DNA from: Schumannella soli
Lineage (GTDB): Bacteria; Actinomycetota; Actinomycetes; Actinomycetales; Microbacteriaceae
Direction: 5' to 3'
Length of the DNA: 64,000 bases
NCBI RefSeq assembly: GCF_006517435.1
Contig: NZ_VHQG01000002.1
Location: 636,727-700,726 of the forward strand
Below the pieces are notes generated by a model. It searched no databases. It was not told the DNA's origin and saw only the letters and a list, made by a program, of their open reading frames with translations. Made by a program: the position numbers and the translations under genes. This document shows, piece after piece, positions 18,239 to 28,657 of the stretch. Within the stretch, counting starts at the first letter, position 1. Every line of letters starts with the position of its first letter.

Positions 18239-19648
18239 TCAGAGCAGCCCCGCCGGATTCGGCGCGGACGCGGAGCGCAGGCCGAGCATCCGCTCCCACA
18301 GCTCGGGGAACTGCGGCAGCGTCTTCGCGGTCGCGCCGATGTCGTCGACCGTCACGCCGGGGACGGCCAGGCCGACGATGGCCCCGGCCGTCGCGATGCG
18401 GTGATCGTCGAAGGCGCGCCACGGGCCGGCGTGCAGCGGCTGAGCGCGGAACGCGAGCCCGTCGTCGATCTCGGTCACCTGGCCGCCGAGGTCGGCGAAC
18501 AGCGCCGCGAGAGCCGCGAGGCGGTCGGTCTCGTGTCCGCGGAGGTGTGCGATGCCGGTGATCGACGAGGCGCCGTCGGCGAAAGCCGCCAGCGCCGCGA
18601 TCGAGGGGGCGAGCTCGCCGCCCTCGCTGAGATCGAGGTCGACCGCGGGCACGCGCGCGCCGCCGAGCACGCCGACGCCGCCGTCGACGGTCAGGCTCGA
18701 ACCCGCGCGGTGCACGGCGGCGCCGTAGCGCGGCAGGATCTCGGCCAGGTGGTCGCCGACCTGCGTGGTGGAGGCCGGCCAGCCGTCGATCGTGACGGTG
18801 CCGCCGGCGACGAGCGCGGCGACGAGGAACGGGGCCGCGTTCGAGAGGTCGGGCTCGATGTCGACGTCGAGCGCGTGGATGGGCGCGTTCGGCACGATCC
18901 AGACGCCCGGCTCGGGCGAGGTCACCTGGACGCCCCGGGCCGCGAGCGTCGCGATCGTCATCTCGATGTGCGGCATGCTCGGCAGACGCTCGCCCGTGTG
19001 GCGTAGCGTGAGGCCCTGCTCGAAGCGCGGGGCCGCGAGCAGCAGGCCCGAGACGAACTGGCTCGACGCCGAGGCGTCGATCTCGAGCTCGCCACCCTCG
19101 ATGCGACCCGTGCCGTGCACCGTGAAAGGCAGCGCGCCGCGGCCCTCGTCGGCCACGTCGACGCCGAGCGCTCGCAGCGAGTCGATCGTCGTGCGCATGG
19201 GGCGCTTGCGGGCGTGAGGGTCGCCATCGAAGACGACCGGGCCGAGAGCGAGCGCCGCGAGCGGCGGGACGAAGCGCATGACCGTGCCGGCGAGGCCGCA
19301 GTCGATCGAGCTCGAGCCGCTCAGCTCGTCCGGGGGAGTGATGCGCAGATCCGGCCCGAAGTCGCCGTCGCCGGGCACCTCGTCGATCTGCACCCCGAGC
19401 TCGCGCAGCGCCTCGATCATCAGCGCCGAGTCGCGCGAGTGCAGAGGACGCCGCAGCAGCGAGGGGCCGTCGGCGAGAGCGGCGAGTACGAGCTCGCGGT
19501 TCGTCAGGCTCTTCGACCCCGGCAGCGTGAGCCGGGCATCCAGCGGACCGGTCGCCGTCGGCGCCGCCCAGGGGCCGGGCTCCGGCTGCTCGGGGGCGCG
19601 GTCGCCGTAGGGATCGAAGTCGGGCGCGGAATAGGTGGAGAGCTGCAT
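18239..19648 (-). CDS. aroA: 3-phosphoshikimate 1-carboxyvinyltransferase (EPSP synthase)
   Basis: A 469-residue sixth-step shikimate pathway enzyme joining PEP to shikimate 3-phosphate. The substrate motif [18 protein letters not shown], the [12 protein letters not shown] loop and [13 protein letters not shown] near the C-terminus are all present. It has about 35 extra N-terminal residues compared with typical 430-residue enzymes. TATCCT at 19658-19663 ends 9 bases before the ATG. It is divergent from sigH, as in many actinobacteria. Confidence 0.96.
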   Translation of the reverse strand: MQLSTYSAPDFDPYGDRAPEQPEPGPWAAPTATGPLDARLTLPGSKSLTNRELVLAALADGPSLLRRPLHSRDSALMIEALRELGVQIDEVPGDGDFGPDLRITPPDELSGSSSIDCGLAGTVMRFVPPLAALALGPVVFDGDPHARKRPMRTTIDSLRALGVDVADEGRGALPFTVHGTGRIEGGELEIDASASSQFVSGLLLAAPRFEQGLTLRHTGERLPSMPHIEMTIATLAARGVQVTSPEPGVWIVPNAPIHALDVDIEPDLSNAAPFLVAALVAGGTVTIDGWPASTTQVGDHLAEILPRYGAAVHRAGSSLTVDGGVGVLGGARVPAVDLDLSEGGELAPSIAALAAFADGASSITGIAHLRGHETDRLAALAALFADLGGQVTEIDDGLAFRAQPLHAGPWRAFDDHRIATAGAIVGLAVPGVTVDDIGATAKTLPQFPELWERMLGLRSASAPNPAGLL

Positions 19649-19761
19649 CGGTTCACCAGGATATCGCCCGCCATCCCGGGCGAGGAGGAGCGCCCGTGGC
19701 TGTACTCGAAGCCCCCCGCCCGACCCGAGTGCTCGGGCGTGCGGAAGTAGACTCGTCGCCG

Positions 19762-20547
19762 ATGAACAGGGACGACTCAGAACTCGTCGACGACGAGCTC
19801 GACAGCGACTTCTCCGACGACGCGGCGGAGCAGCCGGGCGACGTCGATCGCGATGACGCGACGACGACGACCGATGGCGACGCGACGGCGGAGACCGAGC
19901 ACGACGACGACCTCGCCGGCGTCGACGAAGACCTCAACGGACGGCTGCGCAGCGCGCTCCCGCCCGAGGAGCTGCGTCGGCTGTTCGAAGAGCAGGCGCT
20001 GCCCTTCATGGACCAGCTCTATGCCGCGGCGCTGCGGATGACGCGCAACCCGGCCGACGCCGGCGACCTCGTGCAGGAGACCTTCGTCAAGGCGTTCAGC
20101 GCCTTCGCGCAGTTCCGCCAGGGCACGAACCTCAAGGCGTGGCTCTACCGCATCCTCACCAACACCTTCATCAACAGCTACCGCAAGAGCCAGCGGCAGC
20201 CGTACCAGAACGCGATCGACGAGCTCGAGGACTGGCAGCTCGGCTCGGCCGAATCGCTCACGCAGGGTCGCACCACCCGCTCGGCCGAGGCCGAGGCGAT
20301 CGATCATCTGCCCGACAGCGACGTCAAAGAGGCGCTGCAGTCGATCCCGGAGGACTTCCGCATGGCCGTCTACCTCGCCGACGTCGAGGGATTCGCCTAC
20401 CAGGAGATCGCCGACATCATGAAGACCCCGGTCGGCACCGTCATGAGCCGACTGCACCGTGGACGCCGCCTGCTGCGCGAGCGTCTCGCCGACTACGCAC
20501 GCGACCGCGGATTCGTCGTCGCTGACACCCCGAGGAGAGGACGATGA
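19762..20547 (+). CDS. sigH: ECF sigma factor, SigH/SigR type
   Basis: A 261-residue alternative sigma factor of the thiol-oxidative and heat stress group. Region 2 has [17 protein letters not shown] and [20 protein letters not shown], the hallmark of SigH/SigR; region 4 has [26 protein letters not shown]. About 60 acidic residues precede region 2. The start ATG 19762 is preferred over an upstream GTG frame because TAGACT at 19748-19753 ends 8 bases before it. No clear GGAAT-N18-GTT autoregulatory promoter was found. It overlaps the anti-sigma gene by ATGA. Confidence 0.92.
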   Translation: MNRDDSELVDDELDSDFSDDAAEQPGDVDRDDATTTTDGDATAETEHDDDLAGVDEDLNGRLRSALPPEELRRLFEEQALPFMDQLYAAALRMTRNPADAGDLVQETFVKAFSAFAQFRQGTNLKAWLYRILTNTFINSYRKSQRQPYQNAIDELEDWQLGSAESLTQGRTTRSAEAEAIDHLPDSDVKEALQSIPEDFRMAVYLADVEGFAYQEIADIMKTPVGTVMSRLHRGRRLLRERLADYARDRGFVVADTPRRGR

Positions 20548-20777
20548 CCGACTGCGGTTGCGACAAAGCGAAGGCGGAGCTCGAGGAGTTCCTGCACCGT
20601 GAGCTGAGCGATGACGACTTCAAGGACGTCTCGGAGCACCTGGCGGGATGCGTCGAGTGCGAGACCGAGGCAGCTGTCGGGCTGACGCTCATGCAGAGAG
20701 TGCGCAGCGCCTGCCAGGAGAAGGCTCCGGAGGAGCTGCGCGAGTCGATCCTCGCGCGTCTCAACGCACACGTCTGA
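20544..20777 (+). CDS. rsrA: Zinc anti-sigma factor, RsrA/RshA type
   Basis: A 77-residue redox-sensing anti-sigma factor. It has an N-terminal CGC pair and the ZAS motif HLAGCVEC (His-x3-Cys-x2-Cys), whose oxidation with zinc release frees SigH. Translation is coupled to sigH by the ATGA overlap. Length and position match the family. Confidence 0.92.
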   Translation: MTDCGCDKAKAELEEFLHRELSDDDFKDVSEHLAGCVECETEAAVGLTLMQRVRSACQEKAPEELRESILARLNAHV

Positions 20778-20812
20778 GCGTCCGTCGCCCGGCGCTCACG
20801 GCGCCCGGCGGC

Positions 20813-21865
20813 TCACGCGCTGAGGGCCTCGCGGCGCCGTCGCTGTCGACGACGCCGCACGACGCCGAGGATGACGCTCGTGAGCACGAGCGAGCCGCCG
20901 ACGCCGATCGCCCAGGGCCATGCCATCGGCGGCAGCGCGCCGCTGACCAGCAGCGCGAGCAGCGCGCCGCCCATCAGCACCACCCACGCGGCCAGCAGAC
21001 GATCGGCGTGCAGCACGAGCTTCGCCAACGGACGGAACCGCGAGCCGAGGCGCCGACGGGCGCGCACGGCGAGGAACACGGTGCCGCCGAGCGCGGACAG
21101 TCCGAGCAGGATGAGCAGAACCCGGGCCGCGTCCCGCGGCAGATCGCCGAAGCGCAGCACCTGCACGGCGAGGAACAGCCCGAAGAAGATCACGGCGTGC
21201 GCCTGCGTGACGAGGTTGCCGAGAGCGACCAGGAGGTTGTGGCGGGCGAGGCCGCCGGCCGCATCCACCGCGCTCAGGCGCGACAGCTCGAGTGCGGCGC
21301 CGGCCGGATCGCGCTGCAGCTGCACGACCGCGAGATTGTGCTGTGCGCCCTCGTCGTGCGGGTCGAGGGCGAGAACCGCGCGGTACTCGTGCTCGGCGGC
21401 CCGCCAGTTCTGCCGTTCGAGGTAGGCGTTCCCGAGCACGAAATGCGCCTGCGGCTCGTTCGGCGCGAGCGAGCAGGCCGTCGTGCCGGCCTGGATGGCC
21501 ATGTCGCGCCGGCTCGGGATCTCGGTCGCGATCACGGCGACCGTCGCGTGGCTCGCCCATTCCTGAGGTGCGAGATCGGCGCAGCGGATCGCCGACTCGA
21601 GCGCCTCGCGGTGCCGCCCGGTTCCGGCCTGCGCGTGGGCGAGCACGCGCCACGCGTCGGCGTCATCGGGCACGCGCGACACCGCCGTCTGCGCCATCCG
21701 CAGCGCCTCTTCGGCGCGGCCGGTCTGCCGGTACGCGTCGGCCGCGACGAGCATCGCCCACGGATCGTCGGGGAACTCGCGCAGGTGCGCGCCGATCTCC
21801 TGCAGGGCGTCGTGCGGACGACCGGCCGCGAGCAGCGCCTGCGCGCGGTCGAGGCGGTCGCTCAC
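20813..21865 (-). CDS. TPR-repeat membrane protein
   Basis: A 350-residue protein with tetratricopeptide repeats over residues 1-205 (units such as ADAYRQTGRAEEALRMAQTAVSRVPDDADAW and LGNAYLERQNWRAAEHEYRAVLALDPHDE), then four hydrophobic segments (about 208-230, 243-263, 290-310, 315-335) and a very basic tail. So the repeats should be cytosolic and anchored to the membrane. It overlaps the AAA+ gene start by 4 bases, so both proteins are coupled; a role as adaptor or partner of that ATPase is inference. Confidence 0.8.
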   Translation of the reverse strand: MSDRLDRAQALLAAGRPHDALQEIGAHLREFPDDPWAMLVAADAYRQTGRAEEALRMAQTAVSRVPDDADAWRVLAHAQAGTGRHREALESAIRCADLAPQEWASHATVAVIATEIPSRRDMAIQAGTTACSLAPNEPQAHFVLGNAYLERQNWRAAEHEYRAVLALDPHDEGAQHNLAVVQLQRDPAGAALELSRLSAVDAAGGLARHNLLVALGNLVTQAHAVIFFGLFLAVQVLRFGDLPRDAARVLLILLGLSALGGTVFLAVRARRRLGSRFRPLAKLVLHADRLLAAWVVLMGGALLALLVSGALPPMAWPWAIGVGGSLVLTSVILGVVRRRRQRRRREALSA

Positions 21866-23172
21866 AGGCGCTTCGACTTCTTGAGGTAGCCGCGCAGCTC
21901 GTCGAAGGTGCCGTCGTCGTCGCCGAACAGGACGACGTTGCGCGCCGCATCCAGCCAGGCTCCTGTCGACGGCCGCACCTCGCGCAGCGCCGCCACCAGG
22001 TCGGGCATGCCGATCATCCGGGCCGTGCCCGTGCGAACGCTGTCGAGCAGAGCCCGCTCGGCGGCGAGCTCGGTGGCGTAGGCGATGTCGGCGCCCGTGA
22101 GTCCGTCGGAGCGGCGCGCGAGCTCGCCGAGATCGATCGCCTCGACGGGGCGGTCACGCAGGTGCACGCGGAACACGGCCTCCCGCGCATCCTGGTCGGG
22201 CGGCAGCACGAGAAGCGTGCGGTCGAGGCGCCCCGGGCGGCGTAGCGCGGGGTCGATGTCCCACGGCTGGTTCGTCGCCGCGAGCACGAAGACGCCCTCG
22301 TTGTCGGCGCCGATGCTGTCGAGCTCCTGCAGCAGCTGCACGACGATGTTGCGCATGCCGCTGTGCCGCGTCTGCGTGCGGCGCACGCCCAGCGCATCGA
22401 GCTCGTCGAGGAACACGACGCAGGGCGCGTTGCGGCGCGCGAGCTCGAACAGCTCGTGCAGGTTGCGCTCGCTCGTGCCCAGGTACTGGTCGAGGATGTC
22501 GGCGACGCCGGCCGAGATGAACGACGCGCCGAGCTCGCCGGCGACCGCGCGGGCGAGGAACGTCTTGCCGCACCCCGGCGGACCGTAGAGCAGCAGGCCG
22601 CCGCGCAGGCTCTTGCCGTAGAGCCGGCGCAGCTCCTCGTTCTGCATCGGCGCCAGGAAGGCGGCGTTCAGGCGCTCCTTGACGTGCTGCATGCCGCCGA
22701 CGTCGGCGAGGGTGAGCCCGCTGCGTTCGACGTCGAAGGCGGCGGTGTCGGGCGCGTCGCCGTCGTCGCCGACGAACATCGGATCGACGAGTCCGTCGAC
22801 CTGCGCCTCGGCGGCGGCCCAGTCGAAGTCCGACGCGGCGGCCGACGAGCTCGCGGTCAGCGGGTCTGCGGTGGGGATGGGATCGTCGGAGACGACCGAG
22901 TCAGCGTCGGGGGAGGCCTGCCCGCTGTCGGCTGCTCCCTCGTCGAGTTCGTCGTCGGCGCCGTCGACCGACGCCGCGAGAGCCTGCTCGAGCAGCTGCG
23001 TCGACTCGGCGTCCGCGGGATCGGCGGCGAGCAGCGTGCTCAGGTGCGCGATCGCCTCGTCGGCGCCGCCGGCCTCGATCAGCGTGCGCGCCAGGTGCCG
23101 GCGCAGGGCGCGGTCATCGGGGGATGCGGCGACGGCGCGGCGCAGAGACCTCAGGATCAGCTCGTGGTCCAT
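21862..23172 (-). CDS. AAA+ ATPase with N-terminal TPR-like helices
   Basis: A 436-residue classical AAA protein. The N-terminal 65 residues form TPR-like helices (DRALRRHLARTLIEAGGADEAIAHL); an acidic linker follows; the AAA core has Walker A GPPGCGKT (197-204), Walker B with FLDELDAL (254-260), sensor AATNQP and the arginine-finger second region of homology ALRRPGRLDR. This resembles CDC48/katanin-type unfoldases, and the TPR-plus-AAA layout recalls EccA of type VII secretion without its CbxX-type core. It lies 38 bp downstream of kgd on the same strand and is coupled to the TPR membrane gene. Confidence 0.85.
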   Translation of the reverse strand: MDHELILRSLRRAVAASPDDRALRRHLARTLIEAGGADEAIAHLSTLLAADPADAESTQLLEQALAASVDGADDELDEGAADSGQASPDADSVVSDDPIPTADPLTASSSAAASDFDWAAAEAQVDGLVDPMFVGDDGDAPDTAAFDVERSGLTLADVGGMQHVKERLNAAFLAPMQNEELRRLYGKSLRGGLLLYGPPGCGKTFLARAVAGELGASFISAGVADILDQYLGTSERNLHELFELARRNAPCVVFLDELDALGVRRTQTRHSGMRNIVVQLLQELDSIGADNEGVFVLAATNQPWDIDPALRRPGRLDRTLLVLPPDQDAREAVFRVHLRDRPVEAIDLGELARRSDGLTGADIAYATELAAERALLDSVRTGTARMIGMPDLVAALREVRPSTGAWLDAARNVVLFGDDDGTFDELRGYLKKSKRL

Positions 23173-23210
23173 CGTCTCCGCGTCCGCGCCGTCATCCGCG
23201 CCCTGTCAGC

Positions 23211-26200
23211 TCAGTCGAGCTGGAAGGCGCGCTCCACGAACTCGGCCTGCTCGGCCGCGCTGCGCTTCGTCGAGCCCGCGGCCGGCGAGGCCGACGCGGG
23301 ACGCGAGACCACCCGGATGGGGCGGTCGAGCTGCGGGGCGAGCTCCTGGTTCACGAACGGCCAGGCGCCCTGGTTCTCGGGCTCGTCCTGCACCCACACC
23401 AGCTCGGCCGAGGGGTAGCGGGCGATGACCTCGCGCACCTGCTCGGTCGGCAGCGGGTAGAACTGCTCGAGCCGCACGAAGGCGATCTGGTCGCCCGTCT
23501 CGCGCTTCTCCGCCTCGGCGATCAGGTCGTAGTGCAGCTTGCCGGCGTGCAGCAGCACGCGCTTGACCGCACCGGAATCCTGGATGCGCGCGTCGTCGAT
23601 CACCGGCTCGAAACGACCCGAGGTGAACGCCGACACGTCGCTCGTCGCGCCGCGCAGACGCAGCATCGACTTCGGGGTGAAGACGATGAGCGGACGGCGC
23701 GGACGGGCGTAGGCCTGACGGCGCAGCAGGTGGAAGTAGGACGCCGGCGTCGACGGACGCGCGATCGTCATGTTGTCTTCCGCCGCGAGCTGCAGGAAGC
23801 GCTCGATGCGCGCCGAGGAGTGGTCGGGTCCCTGGCCCTCGTAGCCGTGGGGGAGCAGCAGCACGACGCTCGAGCGCTGGTTCCACTTCTGCTCGGCGGC
23901 CGAGATGAACTCGTCGATCACCGTCTGGGCTCCGTTGACGAAGTCGCCGAACTGCGCCTCCCAGAGCACGAGCGCGTCGGGGCGCTCGACCGAGTAGCCG
24001 TACTCGAAGCCGAGGGCCGCGAACTCGCTCAGCAGCGAGTCGTAGATCCAGAACTTCGCCTGGTTGTCGGCGAGGTTGCCGAGCGGCAGCCACTCCTGGC
24101 CGTTCTCGCGGTCGTGGAAGACCGCCTGGCGCGACGAGAAGGTGCCGCGACGCGCATCCTGGCCGACCAGACGCACCGGGGTGCCCTCGGTCAGCAGCGA
24201 GCCGAAGGCGAGCAGCTCGCCGAAGCCCCAGTCGATCCCGCCCTCGCGCGTCATGGTCTGACGCTTCTTGAGCAGCTGCTGCAGCTTCGGGTGCACCGCG
24301 AAGCCCTCGGGCGGGCTGACGTGCGCGTCGCCGATCAGCTGCACGACGCTCTCGTCGACGGCGGTCGAGGCGGGCTCGCCGGCGCGGTCGACCTCGTTCT
24401 GCTGGGCGCCGGGGCGCTCCAGGTCGCGCTCGGCGGCGCCGTCGCCCGTGATGACCGGCAGGGTGCCGGTCTGGGCGGCGTGCGTCTCGGCGAAGGCGCG
24501 CTCGAGGCGGTCCTGGAAGTCCTGGTGCGTCGCCTCGTACTCCTCCTGCGTGATGTCGCCGCGACCGATGAGCGCCTCCATGTAGAGGGTGCGGGTCGAG
24601 CGCTTCGCCGAGATGAGGTTGTACATGAGCGGCTGCGTCATCGACGGGTCGTCGCCCTCGTTGTGACCGCGGCGGCGGTAGCAGACGAGGTCGATGACGA
24701 CGTCGCGCTTGAACTTCTGCCGGTAGTCGAAGGCGATCTCCGCGACGCGGATGACGGCCTCGGGGTCGTCGCCGTTCACGTGGAAGATCGGCGCCTGGAT
24801 GGTCTTCGCCACGTCGGTCGAGTACAGCGAGCTGCGCGCGTCGAGCGGCGAGGTCGTGAATCCGATCTGGTTGTTGACGACGACGTGCACGGTGCCGCCG
24901 GTCTTGTAGGCGCGCAGCTGCGACATCTGCAGGGCCTCGACGACGATGCCCTGACCGGCCATCGACGCGTCGCCGTGAACGAGGATCGGCAGGGTCGAGT
25001 ACTGGCCGTCGCCCTTGCGGTCCTGCTTGGCGCGCACGACGCCCTCGAGGACGCCGTCGACGACCTCGAGGTGCGAGGGGTTCGCGGCGAGGTACACGGC
25101 GACCTCGGAGCCGTCGGCCGCCGTGAAGGTGCCCTCGGTGCCGAGGTGGTACTTCACGTCGCCGGAGCCGTGCTGCATCCGCGGGTCCTGGGTGCCCTCG
25201 AATTCGCGGAAGATCTGACCGTAGGTCTTGCCCGCGATGTTGGTGAGCACGTTGAGGCGACCGCGGTGCGCCATGCCGATCGCGACCTCGTCGAGGCCCT
25301 CCTCGGCGGCGCCCTGCAGGATCTCGTCGAGCAGCGGGATGAGCGACTCGCCGCCCTCGAGGCTGAAGCGCTTCTGGCCGACGTACTTCGTCTGCAGGAA
25401 GGTCTCGAAGGCCTCGGCCTCGTTGAGCTTCGACAGCACGCGGAGCTGTTCGTCGTGGCCGGGCTTCTCGTAGGGGCGCTCGAGGCGCTCCTGGAACCAG
25501 CGACGCTGCTCCGGGTCCTGGATGTGCATGTACTCGACGCCGACGGTGCGGCAGTACGAGTCGCGCAGCACGCCGAGGATGTCGCGCAGCAGCGCCGAGC
25601 GCTTGCCGCCGAATCCACCGGTCACGAACTCGCGATCGAGGTCCCAGAAGGTCAGCCCGTGCGTCGCGATGTCGAGGTCGGGGTGCGAGCGCTGCTGGTA
25701 CTCGAGCGGGTCGATGTCGGCCATGAGGTGGCCGCGCACGCGGAAGGAGTTGATGAGCTCCTGCACGCGGCTGGTCTTGCCGACGCGCTCGGAGAGGTCG
25801 ACGTTGATGTCGGCCGCCCAGTGGATCGGGTCGTAGGGGATGCGCAGCGCGGCGAAGATCTCCTCGTAGAAGTCGTGCTGGCCGATGAGGCGCTCGTGAA
25901 CCTTCTTGAGGAACTCGCCCGAGCCGGCGCCCTGGATGACGCGGTGGTCGTAGGTCGAGGTCAGCGTGATCGTCTTGCCGATGCCGAGCTCGGCGAGCGT
26001 CTTCGGAGCGGAGCCCTGGAACGCGGCCGGGTACTCGAGGGCGCCGGCGCCGATGATGGCGCCCTGCCCCTTCATCAGTCGCGGCACCGAGTGCTCGGTG
26101 CCGATGCCGCCCGGGTTGGTCAGCGAGATCGTGACGCCCTGGAAGTCGGCGGCGGTCAGCTTGTTCTTGCGGGCGCGCGAGACGACGTCCTCGTAGGCGG

Positions 26201-27014
26201 CGATGAACTCGCCGAAGCTCATGGTGTCGGCGCGCTTGATGCCGGGCACCATCAGCGCACGGGTGCCGTCGGGCTTCGGCAGGTCGATCGCGATGCCGAG
26301 GTTGATGTGCGCCGGGGCGACGACCGAGGGCTTGCCGTCGACCTCGTCGTAGAAGACGTTCTGACTCGGGAACTCCTCGAGCGCGCGCACCATCGCCCAG
26401 GCGATGAGGTGGGTGAAGGAGATCTTGCCGCCGCGGGCGCGACGCAGGTGGTTGTTGATGACGATGCGGTTGTCGATCATCAGCTTCGCCGGGATGGTGC
26501 GCACGCTCGTCGCGGTCGGCACCGTGAGGCTGGCGTCCATGTTGGTCGCGATGGTCTTCGCGAGTCCGCGCAGCGGGGTGACGATGTCGGTCGTCTCGGG
26601 CTGCTCGGCAGCGGGCGTCGCGGCCGGGGCGTCGGCGGGGATCGGCTGCGGCTTCGGCTGCGTCGAGGTGGTGCGCGAGATCGGGGTGGTGCCGGTGGTC
26701 GGCGCCGGCTCGGCCGCGGGGGCGGCGGTCGGGGCGGGCTGCGCGGCGGGGGCCGCCGCCGGCGCCGGGGCGGCCTCGGTCTGAGCCGGGGCCGCGCTCT
26801 CGCTCACGATCGGGATCGAGGTCGTCGGCGTCGGGTCGGAGGACGTCGAGGCGGAGGCCTGGGCGTGCCGTGCTTCGAGCACGGGCCACCAGCTCCGATC
26901 CACCGACTCCTTGTCGACGAGGTACCGCTCATACAACTCGTCGACGAGCCATTCGTTGGCTCCGAACGCTCCGGATTCGCCCTCCGGAGTAACACCGGTC
27001 ACGTGGCTCGACAC
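23211..27014 (-). CDS. kgd: Multifunctional 2-oxoglutarate decarboxylase / dehydrogenase E1-E2 fusion
   Basis: A 1267-residue Kgd/OdhA-type enzyme of the TCA cycle. A short E1 N-terminal helix region (FGANEWLVDELYERYLVDK) and an Ala/Pro linker (about 50-130) are followed by an E2-like acyltransferase domain (about 140-370) with TYDHRVIQGAGSGEF, in which the usual DHRxxDG aspartate is Gln as in other Kgd proteins; then the thiamine-diphosphate E1 domains with GDASMAGQG and NNQIGFTT. The C-terminal domain has LVWVQDEPENQGAW. Start is GTG 27014. TAGGCT (27105-27110) may be the -10, giving a leader of about 85 bases. Confidence 0.96.
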   Translation of the reverse strand: MSSHVTGVTPEGESGAFGANEWLVDELYERYLVDKESVDRSWWPVLEARHAQASASTSSDPTPTTSIPIVSESAAPAQTEAAPAPAAAPAAQPAPTAAPAAEPAPTTGTTPISRTTSTQPKPQPIPADAPAATPAAEQPETTDIVTPLRGLAKTIATNMDASLTVPTATSVRTIPAKLMIDNRIVINNHLRRARGGKISFTHLIAWAMVRALEEFPSQNVFYDEVDGKPSVVAPAHINLGIAIDLPKPDGTRALMVPGIKRADTMSFGEFIAAYEDVVSRARKNKLTAADFQGVTISLTNPGGIGTEHSVPRLMKGQGAIIGAGALEYPAAFQGSAPKTLAELGIGKTITLTSTYDHRVIQGAGSGEFLKKVHERLIGQHDFYEEIFAALRIPYDPIHWAADINVDLSERVGKTSRVQELINSFRVRGHLMADIDPLEYQQRSHPDLDIATHGLTFWDLDREFVTGGFGGKRSALLRDILGVLRDSYCRTVGVEYMHIQDPEQRRWFQERLERPYEKPGHDEQLRVLSKLNEAEAFETFLQTKYVGQKRFSLEGGESLIPLLDEILQGAAEEGLDEVAIGMAHRGRLNVLTNIAGKTYGQIFREFEGTQDPRMQHGSGDVKYHLGTEGTFTAADGSEVAVYLAANPSHLEVVDGVLEGVVRAKQDRKGDGQYSTLPILVHGDASMAGQGIVVEALQMSQLRAYKTGGTVHVVVNNQIGFTTSPLDARSSLYSTDVAKTIQAPIFHVNGDDPEAVIRVAEIAFDYRQKFKRDVVIDLVCYRRRGHNEGDDPSMTQPLMYNLISAKRSTRTLYMEALIGRGDITQEEYEATHQDFQDRLERAFAETHAAQTGTLPVITGDGAAERDLERPGAQQNEVDRAGEPASTAVDESVVQLIGDAHVSPPEGFAVHPKLQQLLKKRQTMTREGGIDWGFGELLAFGSLLTEGTPVRLVGQDARRGTFSSRQAVFHDRENGQEWLPLGNLADNQAKFWIYDSLLSEFAALGFEYGYSVERPDALVLWEAQFGDFVNGAQTVIDEFISAAEQKWNQRSSVVLLLPHGYEGQGPDHSSARIERFLQLAAEDNMTIARPSTPASYFHLLRRQAYARPRRPLIVFTPKSMLRLRGATSDVSAFTSGRFEPVIDDARIQDSGAVKRVLLHAGKLHYDLIAEAEKRETGDQIAFVRLEQFYPLPTEQVREVIARYPSAELVWVQDEPENQGAWPFVNQELAPQLDRPIRVVSRPASASPAAGSTKRSAAEQAEFVERAFQLD

Positions 27015-27191
27015 AGCCGACCGCCCACTCTCACTTGTTCGCTGCGAATAGATCAGGTTCCGGTGTGACCGAAGTGCCTCTCGACAGCGGTCGCACCGTC
27101 TCCCAGCCTAACGCGCGCGCAGGCCGCGACGACGCCGAGAGCCGGGTGTCGGCCCGATACTTTCGGGGGTTTCTGCGGTTACCGTGAGGGC

Positions 27192-28631
27192 ATGCGGTTC
27201 GTGAGAGATCTGCCCGCCCATGACCTGACCTATTCGGACGTCTTCCTGGTGCCCAGCAGGTCGTCGGTGACGAGTCGACTGGATGTCGATCTCGCGCCCG
27301 ACGACGGCACCGGCGCGACCATCCCGATCGTCGCGGCGAACATGAACTCGGTCACCGGCCCGCGGCTCGCGGCGTCGCTCGCCCGGCGCGGCGGGCTCGG
27401 CGTGCTGCCGCAGGACCTGCCGCTGCAGGATCTCGACGCGGCGATCCGCTGGGTCAAGCGGCAGCCGGTGCGCTGGGACACGGCGATCCGCCTGCACGAG
27501 GAGCAGACGGCCGCCGACGCGCGTGCCCAGGTGCCGACGCTGCCCGGCTACGGCGTCGTCGTCGAGGGCGACGACGGTCGCGAGGTCGGGGCGATCCCCG
27601 CCGATCGTCTCGCTCACACGCTGCCCGACGCCCGGCTCGGCGATCTCGTGCAGACCGATGTCGTCTCGCTCGACGCCGACGACATCGACTCCCCGCGCCG
27701 CGCTTTCGACCTGCTGGTGGATGCGGGCAGCGAGTTCGCGACGGTGCGCGAGCACGGCCGGGTGGTCGGCACGATCGGCCGCCGCAGCGCCCTGCGCAGC
27801 GCGCTCTACGCGCCGGCGCTGGACGCAGGCGGCCGCCTCCGCGTCGCCGCGGCGGTCGGGGTGAACGGCGACGTCGCGGCCAAGGCCCGCGCCCTCGTCG
27901 CGGCCGGAGTCGACGTGCTCGTGGTCGACACGGCGCACGGGCACCAGGAGCAGATGCTGCGGGCGCTGACGGCCGTGAGCGATCTGAAGCTCGGCATCCC
28001 GGTCGCGGCCGGCAACATCGTCACCGCCGACGGCGTGCGCGACCTCGTCGACGCCGGCGCCGACATCCTCAAGGTCGGCGTCGGACCGGGCGCCATGTGC
28101 ACGACGCGAATGATGACCGCGGTCGGGCGGCCGCAGTTCTCGGCGGTTCTCGAGACGGCGGAGGCGGCCCGCGAGCTCGGCGCCGCGGTCTGGGCCGACG
28201 GGGGAGTGCGCTACCCGCGCGACGTGGCGCTCGCGCTGGCTGCCGGCGCGGCATCCGTCATGGTCGGCTCCTGGTTCGCGGGCACCGTGGAGGCGCCGGG
28301 CGAGCTCGAGACCGACGCCGACGGCCGCTCGTACAAGCAGAGCTGGGGCATGGCGTCGACGAAGGCCGTGCACGCCCGCTTCGGCCGACTCGACCCCTGG
28401 GAGCTCGCCCGCAAGGAGCTCTTCGCCGAAGGCATCTCGAGCTCGAAGATCTACCTCGACCCGCTGCGCCCGTCGCTCGAGGACCTGCTCGACATGATCA
28501 CCTCCGGCGTGCGCAGCTCGTTCACCTACGCCGGAGCGACGAGTCTGGCCGAGTTCCGCGATCGGGCCGTGGTCGGTGTGCAGAGCGCGGCCGGCTACGA
28601 GGAGGGCAAGGCGCTGCCGGTCTCGTGGTGA
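27192..28631 (+). CDS. guaB1: GuaB1-family IMP dehydrogenase-related protein (GMP reductase)
   Basis: A 479-residue IMPDH-like TIM barrel with the active-site loop [12 protein letters not shown] (Cys303), AANMNSVTG at the substrate phosphate side and a CBS pair inserted at about 95-205. The sequence type matches mycobacterial GuaB1, which was shown to act as a CBS-containing GMP reductase in purine salvage rather than as IMPDH. TACCGT at 27180-27185 ends 6 bases before the ATG. It is divergent from kgd. CNNM leader and operon follow. Confidence 0.92.
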   Translation: MRFVRDLPAHDLTYSDVFLVPSRSSVTSRLDVDLAPDDGTGATIPIVAANMNSVTGPRLAASLARRGGLGVLPQDLPLQDLDAAIRWVKRQPVRWDTAIRLHEEQTAADARAQVPTLPGYGVVVEGDDGREVGAIPADRLAHTLPDARLGDLVQTDVVSLDADDIDSPRRAFDLLVDAGSEFATVREHGRVVGTIGRRSALRSALYAPALDAGGRLRVAAAVGVNGDVAAKARALVAAGVDVLVVDTAHGHQEQMLRALTAVSDLKLGIPVAAGNIVTADGVRDLVDAGADILKVGVGPGAMCTTRMMTAVGRPQFSAVLETAEAARELGAAVWADGGVRYPRDVALALAAGAASVMVGSWFAGTVEAPGELETDADGRSYKQSWGMASTKAVHARFGRLDPWELARKELFAEGISSSKIYLDPLRPSLEDLLDMITSGVRSSFTYAGATSLAEFRDRAVVGVQSAAGYEEGKALPVSW

Positions 28632-28641
28632 GACGCGCCGC

Positions 28642-28647
28642 TATAGT
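28642..28647 (+). promoter_or_regulatory. -10 box for CNNM operon leader
   Basis: TATAGT ends 10 bases before the ATG of the 35-codon leader ORF and 11 bases after the guaB1 stop. It is one of the best -10 hexamers in the window. Transcription would begin at or within a few bases of the leader ATG. Confidence 0.6.
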
Positions 28648-28657
28648 TGCCGCAATC

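Noticed and set aside
23124..27068. A 1314-codon open frame on the plus strand across kgd
   Set aside because: It is antisense to a clearly recognised kgd and shows only Arg/Val/Asp-rich composition with no domain; long antisense frames are expected at this GC content.
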